From Saprospiraceae bacterium (lineage in GTDB: Bacteria > Bacteroidota > Bacteroidia > Chitinophagales > Saprospiraceae): DNA of 64,000 nt. The position numbers and the translations under genes are program-made. The DNA is taken from the NCBI GenBank assembly GCA_016722285.1, contig JADKGI010000005.1, forward strand, positions 1-64,000, written 5' to 3'. The notes beneath the pieces are model-generated. The model saw nothing but the letters and a program-made list of their open reading frames with translations, was not told where the DNA came from and did no database searches. Shown here in pieces: positions 60,263-64,000 of the stretch. Every line of letters begins with the position of its first letter. Within the stretch, counting starts at the first letter, position 1.

Positions 60263-60800
60263 ATGAAAATTGCCGGCTTTGCCCATATTATATTTCTGAT
60301 AGCTATCTTTAATACAAATTTGTGCGGGCAGAAATTATTGCAACTTGAAATACCCCATCAAGTCGAGGCTGTAAAATTTATGGAAGGGGCCTAATTACTT
60401 TTAAATCTAAGGATCGGCCCGGAGAATGGCAAAAAGAGTTATCGAAACTATCATCACCGGTGATGACCTGATTGTTTTTGAAGACGGCATGGTTCCACTA
60501 AAAGATATTACCCATTTTAGGATATATAATGGTACAGCTAAGGCGTTTGGTCAGCTTCTTACGGGTTTTGGTGGTGGGTGGTTTTTATTTGGCGGGATCG
60601 CACAATTAGCGGGAAAGTATTCATTCACGTGGGGAACATTTGCTATTGGTGCTGTAGCTATCGGAGTAGGCTGGATACTCAATAAGTTTGTTTCGAGAAG
60701 GACTTTTAAGATAAATAAAAATGGCAACTTAAGGATTATTGATATCAGTTTTCCGGCTAAAAATCCTGATGTCAGAGGGCTTAACAAAAATATACCTTGA
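60263..60800 (+). CDS. Hypothetical small membrane protein, frame-broken
   Basis: A signal-like start (MKIAGFAHIIFLIAIFNTNL) begins a 43-codon frame at 60263-60394. A second frame from about 60426 to 60800 encodes IETIITGDDLIVFEDGMVPL, two membrane segments (GFGGGWFLFGGIAQLAG and GTFAIGAVAIGVGWIL) and a basic tail. Between them, LITFKSKDRPGEWQK can be read in a third phase, which links the two parts smoothly into one protein of about 175 residues. Two small indels would explain this. The family is a Bacteroidota hypothetical group by style; function unknown. Confidence 0.55.
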
Positions 60801-60835
60801 TGTTTGTAAAAAGGTAAAGTAGAATAATGCATAAA

Positions 60836-62248
60836 TCAGCTCAAAACGTCGGCTCTTATGGCTTCTACCTCGGCTATGGATTTTGGAACTGACCTACCTA
60901 ACAGCTGGCTTCCTGATGTTGTTATCACAAAATCCTCTTCAATACGGATTCCACTAAAATCTTTATAAAGCTCAAGTCTTTCATAATTTATGAAGTCTGA
61001 AAATTTTCTTTCAGCGCGCCACATATCAATAAGTGTAGGTATAAAATAAATCCCGGGCTCTACAGTGAGTACAAATCCAGGTTCCAGTTCCCTTCCAAGT
61101 CTCAGTGACTTCATGCCGAATTGAGTACTTTTTTTAATGTGATCTGTATAGCCTACATATTGTTCTCCCAAATCTTCCATATCGTGCACATCCAAACCCA
61201 TCATATGTCCAAGTCCACATTGAAAAAACATGGCATGGGCACCTAAAGCAACTGCTTCAGCTGCATCTCCTTTTGTTATATTTAGAGATTTCAATCCATT
61301 AAAAATGTTTTCACATGCATGTAAGTAAACTGACTTATATGATATGCCAGGTTTTAGATTAAATACTGCTTTTTCATGAGTATCCAGGACGATTTGATAA
61401 ATTTCACGTTGCCTGGAAGTGAATTTTTTACCAACAGGAAAGGTGCAGGTCATATCTCCGGCATAATGCATATCAGTTTCTGCCCCGGCATCACATAGCA
61501 CCATTTGACCTTCCTTTATTGTATTGCCATGGAAGTGGTTGTGAAGTGTTTCTCCTTTAACGGTTAGAATGGTCGAGAATGAAATATTTCCTCCACCTTT
61601 GAGAGCTTCCTGATGGACAGCCGCAGCAATTTCATATTCTTTCATACCTGGCCTGGCGAATTTCATCGCAGCAGTGTGCATATTTGCCGTTGTATTTACT
61701 GCATTATTGATTTCTTCGATTTCACATGCCTCTTTAATTGATCTTTGGCTTATTACAGATTTTATCAATGACACGGAAGTGTGGTTATGTACTTCGTGGA
61801 TTGGGATATCGAGCCAATAACTAAGACGGGCGATATTATCATGTCTGTACGGCGCAAGAAAATGAACTGACCTTCCTTTTTGTCGTGATTTGGAAATAAA
61901 TTCAGTAATTTCGCTAAAATCTTTTGTGACGGTTACACCAATGGAAGCAGCCATATCCTGAACAGAAGGCAAAGGACCTGTCCATACAATATCGTCTATA
62001 GTCAGCTCGGTGCCATAAATAATCTCTTCACCTGAATCGAGGTCTATGATAGCGGCCAGGCCCGATATGTCTAATCCGAAGTAATAAAGGAAATTACTGT
62101 CCTGTCTGAATTGGTAGGTGTTATCCTTGTAATTCATAGGGGCTTCATGATTGCCCAAGAGAAGGATAATACCTGAGGGTAATTTTGTTTTAAGTACTTT
62201 CCTTCTGTTGATATATGTAGCTGAAGAGAATGTCCTGAAATGCATCAT
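60836..62248 (-). CDS. pepP: Xaa-Pro aminopeptidase (M24 family)
   Basis: 470 residues with an N-terminal creatinase-like domain (residues 1-170) and a pita-bread catalytic domain. The five metal ligands are all present: D253 (CDAGAE), D265 (HYAGD), H348 (CGLGHMMG), E397 (TVEPGIYF) and E437 (GIRIEEDF), spaced as in E. coli PepP. It removes N-terminal residues from peptides with proline at position two. No signal peptide. The gene is complete and ends convergently with the gene at 60.3-60.8 kb. Confidence 0.93.
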   Translation of the reverse strand: MMHFRTFSSATYINRRKVLKTKLPSGIILLLGNHEAPMNYKDNTYQFRQDSNFLYYFGLDISGLAAIIDLDSGEEIIYGTELTIDDIVWTGPLPSVQDMAASIGVTVTKDFSEITEFISKSRQKGRSVHFLAPYRHDNIARLSYWLDIPIHEVHNHTSVSLIKSVISQRSIKEACEIEEINNAVNTTANMHTAAMKFARPGMKEYEIAAAVHQEALKGGGNISFSTILTVKGETLHNHFHGNTIKEGQMVLCDAGAETDMHYAGDMTCTFPVGKKFTSRQREIYQIVLDTHEKAVFNLKPGISYKSVYLHACENIFNGLKSLNITKGDAAEAVALGAHAMFFQCGLGHMMGLDVHDMEDLGEQYVGYTDHIKKSTQFGMKSLRLGRELEPGFVLTVEPGIYFIPTLIDMWRAERKFSDFINYERLELYKDFSGIRIEEDFVITTSGSQLLGRSVPKSIAEVEAIRADVLS

Positions 62249-62613
62249 TTTCCAAATAATTGTTTTAGTACTATGAAGGTACTAATATTTGCACATAATT
62301 GGCCAAAATAAAATCATCTACATTTAAATTTTTATTGTGTTTCTGACCAGGTCATTAAAATTATCTTTTTATTAATTACCACCTAATTTTTATAATAATC
62401 ACTCAAATCTAATAAATCATATCTGAAAAAACCGCAAAATGAATTTTAATCAGAAAACATATGCTTTATTACGTTAGTCCTAAAAATTAATTTTGCAATA
62501 TGTACATTCTCTTTTTCTTTATTATTCTTTTTGCATTAAATTATTCTGTAGAACATAAACATATACTGAAAATATAGGAATTGTATATATTAGATATTGA
62601 ATCTATTATGCCA
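62249..62613. other. Intergenic region, nothing assigned
   Basis: About 365 very AT-rich bases holding the pepP promoter. No repeat or gene was seen. Confidence 0.4.
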
Positions 62614-63729
62614 TTAATGAAAATCAAATCTAAGTCCAAAGGAAACATTTTTTTGCTCCACCGTATTGTCTGTAAATATTGGATTTAAGTCCCATTTAGT
62701 ATAAAGACTTATATCCTTATATCCTACATAAGCACTTAAACCATAGATAAAATCACTGGTGTTGTAATCTCCTTTGGTAGTTTGGTCTGTTCTGAGTCCA
62801 TCCGTTTTGTATTTTAATATTTGTTTGGTGCGAGTATTTATACCTGCATAACCTCCAATACCAGCCCGAATACTATTCTGAGTCCGAATGATGATTTTAT
62901 CATCATCCAGCTTTCTTTTCTTTGAAAAATCAAACTCAAGGTGGACTGGTATGACCAGATTTGTCATCCTGAAATAGGGTTCATCCCGGAGGCTATATGG
63001 ATGTTCGGCCAGCAAGGTCTTATTTCCGGACTTGATGTAATACTGATTATTGTCAGGCCTCAAGTTATTGTATGTCAAAGAGAGACCATACTTCAGATTC
63101 AAGAACGGGGAGTTTGGTGCTAATCGGGTTTTCCAGGTCCATCCCCATTCATAAAATCTTGAATTACTGAGTTTTATACCATTCCCTTCAATTGTGCCCA
63201 GATCTCCATTAGTAACAATATTGTTCAGACCGAAGGCAAATACAAACTGGGTAGTAGTTAAGGGTTCTCCTCTTTTTTTATGACGTTTTCCAAAATTCCA
63301 GTTGAATGACCAGTTTCCTAAATTATCATAATCACGATTTCTGGTTTTATCTCGTTTTTCACGGCCTCCATCTCTGTCTTCTTCATTTTCCTGGTCATCC
63401 AATGATTTTATTCGGTTGTCTTCTTCATTTATATCACTCTTTATCAACTCTCTGAGTTGCAACTCCATTGATTCAATCTTTGCTTCGATTATGGCAGCAC
63501 TTTTTTCAGATGCATTTTTTTTAAGGATTTCAGCCTGCCCGGAAGTGATTTCTTTATTTTCTATTTTTTGGTAAATGAGTTCTATTTCACCCTTCAATGT
63601 TTCTTTTTCCTGCTCTTTGACAAGCTCAATATTTCTTTTTAATTCTCTTACTTTGTTCTCAAACTTTGATTGACCATTTACAGTGAGACTCAAAGCAAAT
63701 ATGATTGTAATAAACAAAACTCTGTTCAT
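62614..63729 (-). CDS. Outer-membrane beta-barrel protein with coiled-coil N-terminus
   Basis: 371 residues. A signal peptide (MNRVLFITIIFALSLTVNGQ) is followed by a charged coiled coil of about 80 residues (KVRELKRNIELVKEQEKETL, IEAKIESMELQLRELIKSDI), an Asp/Arg-rich linker (DRDGGREKRDKTRNRDY) and a barrel-like domain of alternating strands (FVFAFGLNNIVT, SFGLRFDFH). The C-terminal Phe-x-Phe-His fits insertion by the BAM machinery. It may link the outer membrane to the periplasm. It is separated by 36 bases from the preceding partial gene, so they are probably one operon. Confidence 0.72.
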   Translation of the reverse strand: MNRVLFITIIFALSLTVNGQSKFENKVRELKRNIELVKEQEKETLKGEIELIYQKIENKEITSGQAEILKKNASEKSAAIIEAKIESMELQLRELIKSDINEEDNRIKSLDDQENEEDRDGGREKRDKTRNRDYDNLGNWSFNWNFGKRHKKRGEPLTTTQFVFAFGLNNIVTNGDLGTIEGNGIKLSNSRFYEWGWTWKTRLAPNSPFLNLKYGLSLTYNNLRPDNNQYYIKSGNKTLLAEHPYSLRDEPYFRMTNLVIPVHLEFDFSKKRKLDDDKIIIRTQNSIRAGIGGYAGINTRTKQILKYKTDGLRTDQTTKGDYNTSDFIYGLSAYVGYKDISLYTKWDLNPIFTDNTVEQKNVSFGLRFDFH

Positions 63730-63765
63730 GATTACTTATTTATATATATTATGAAATAAAATTGA

Positions 63766-64000
63766 TTATTTAGTTTTTTGCAGATTCCTATCCAAAACCG
63801 CTGTTATGACCGGACCAGATTTTTCGTGTATAGATTTAAAAACTTTGGATAGGAAAGTCCGGTTTGATTCATTTTCTGCTTCTCTTAGTAATTTTTGTGG
63901 GTCCACTCCATATTTATTTTGGATCACATCAACATTTTCAGCAGCAATTTCGGCTTCAGCGATTTGTAGTAGTTTGTCGGAATTAATATCGAGCGATGTA
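63766..64000 (-). CDS. Hypothetical protein, C-terminal end (partial)
   Basis: An open minus-strand frame enters from the right edge and ends at TAA (63768-63766), giving about 77 residues. It is helical and charged (LLQIAEAEIAAENVDVIQNK, FLSKVFKSIHEKSGPVITAV). No family recognised. It lies 36 bases upstream of the outer-membrane protein gene and is likely co-transcribed with it. Confidence 0.6.
   Translation of the reverse strand, partial: TSLDINSDKLLQIAEAEIAAENVDVIQNKYGVDPQKLLREAENESNRTFLSKVFKSIHEKSGPVITAVLDRNLQKTK

Noticed and set aside
1..64000. tRNA, rRNA or known riboswitch
   Set aside because: No cloverleaf, rRNA-like or known riboswitch sequence was recognised by eye on either strand; a covariance-model scan would be decisive.

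Overview
The window looks like a chromosomal segment of a Bacteroidota bacterium, most probably a Saprospiria-type (Saprospiraceae-like) organism. The base composition is AT-rich and starts lack clear Shine-Dalgarno sites. Type IX secretion (T9SS) sorting domains of both kinds are present: a gliding-motility-associated CHU_C/type B domain and a type A domain. There is also an enormous secreted Ig-like/SprB-type repeat protein and a dockerin plus cohesin-like surface protein. The lineage is inferred from protein style; no rRNA or tRNA gene was seen.

Layout. 1-5.6 kb (+): the end of an ABC exporter ATPase, an HlyD-type adaptor and a TolC-type channel (a type I secretion set), then a BatE-like TPR-SH3 protein, a membrane protein and a stand-alone ABC ATPase. 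5.6-10.4 kb (-): GNAT acetyltransferase, membrane polyferredoxin, FAD/NAD oxidoreductase and a DUF4143-type AAA ATPase. 10.58-12.93 kb: an insertion sequence with 14-bp perfect inverted ends and a 5-bp target duplication. 13.2-23.6 kb (-): housekeeping and envelope genes (MsrB-MsrA fusion lipoprotein, DUF547, Omp28-like T9SS cargo, NRDE, DinB-like, DM13, ATP-grasp, YHS, DoxX, an outer-membrane protein) and an OmpR/histidine-kinase pair. 24.1-45.5 kb (-): one giant adhesin gene of about 21.4 kb built from four repeat arrays. 46.4-47.3 kb (-): an ECF sigma/anti-sigma pair. 47.7-49.7 kb: a lipoprotein and pcm, with compound minisatellites on both sides of pcm. 50.2-55.1 kb (+): a 1628-residue T9SS surface protein. 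55.2-57.2 kb: a cluster of REP-like palindromic repeats around a RAYT/IS200-type transposase gene. 57.4-64 kb: thiolase, a BNR-repeat lipoprotein, a frame-broken small membrane protein, Xaa-Pro aminopeptidase, an outer-membrane protein and a partial gene.

A theme across the window is single-base breaks in otherwise good reading frames, often in A or T runs: HlyD, TolC, BatE-like, the permease, the IS transposase, the 20-kb outer-membrane protein, the RAYT and the 60.3-kb gene. Inside the giant gene, 34.6-39.9 kb is scrambled by many indels and GC-rich foreign-looking patches. The simplest reading is uncorrected long-read consensus error, worst in tandem repeats that short reads cannot polish, but real decay cannot be excluded from one sequence.

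The most notable items are the RAYT with its dense palindrome array, the giant adhesin with homogenised 204-bp and 744-bp repeats, the complete-looking insertion sequence, and the duplicated compound satellite around pcm.
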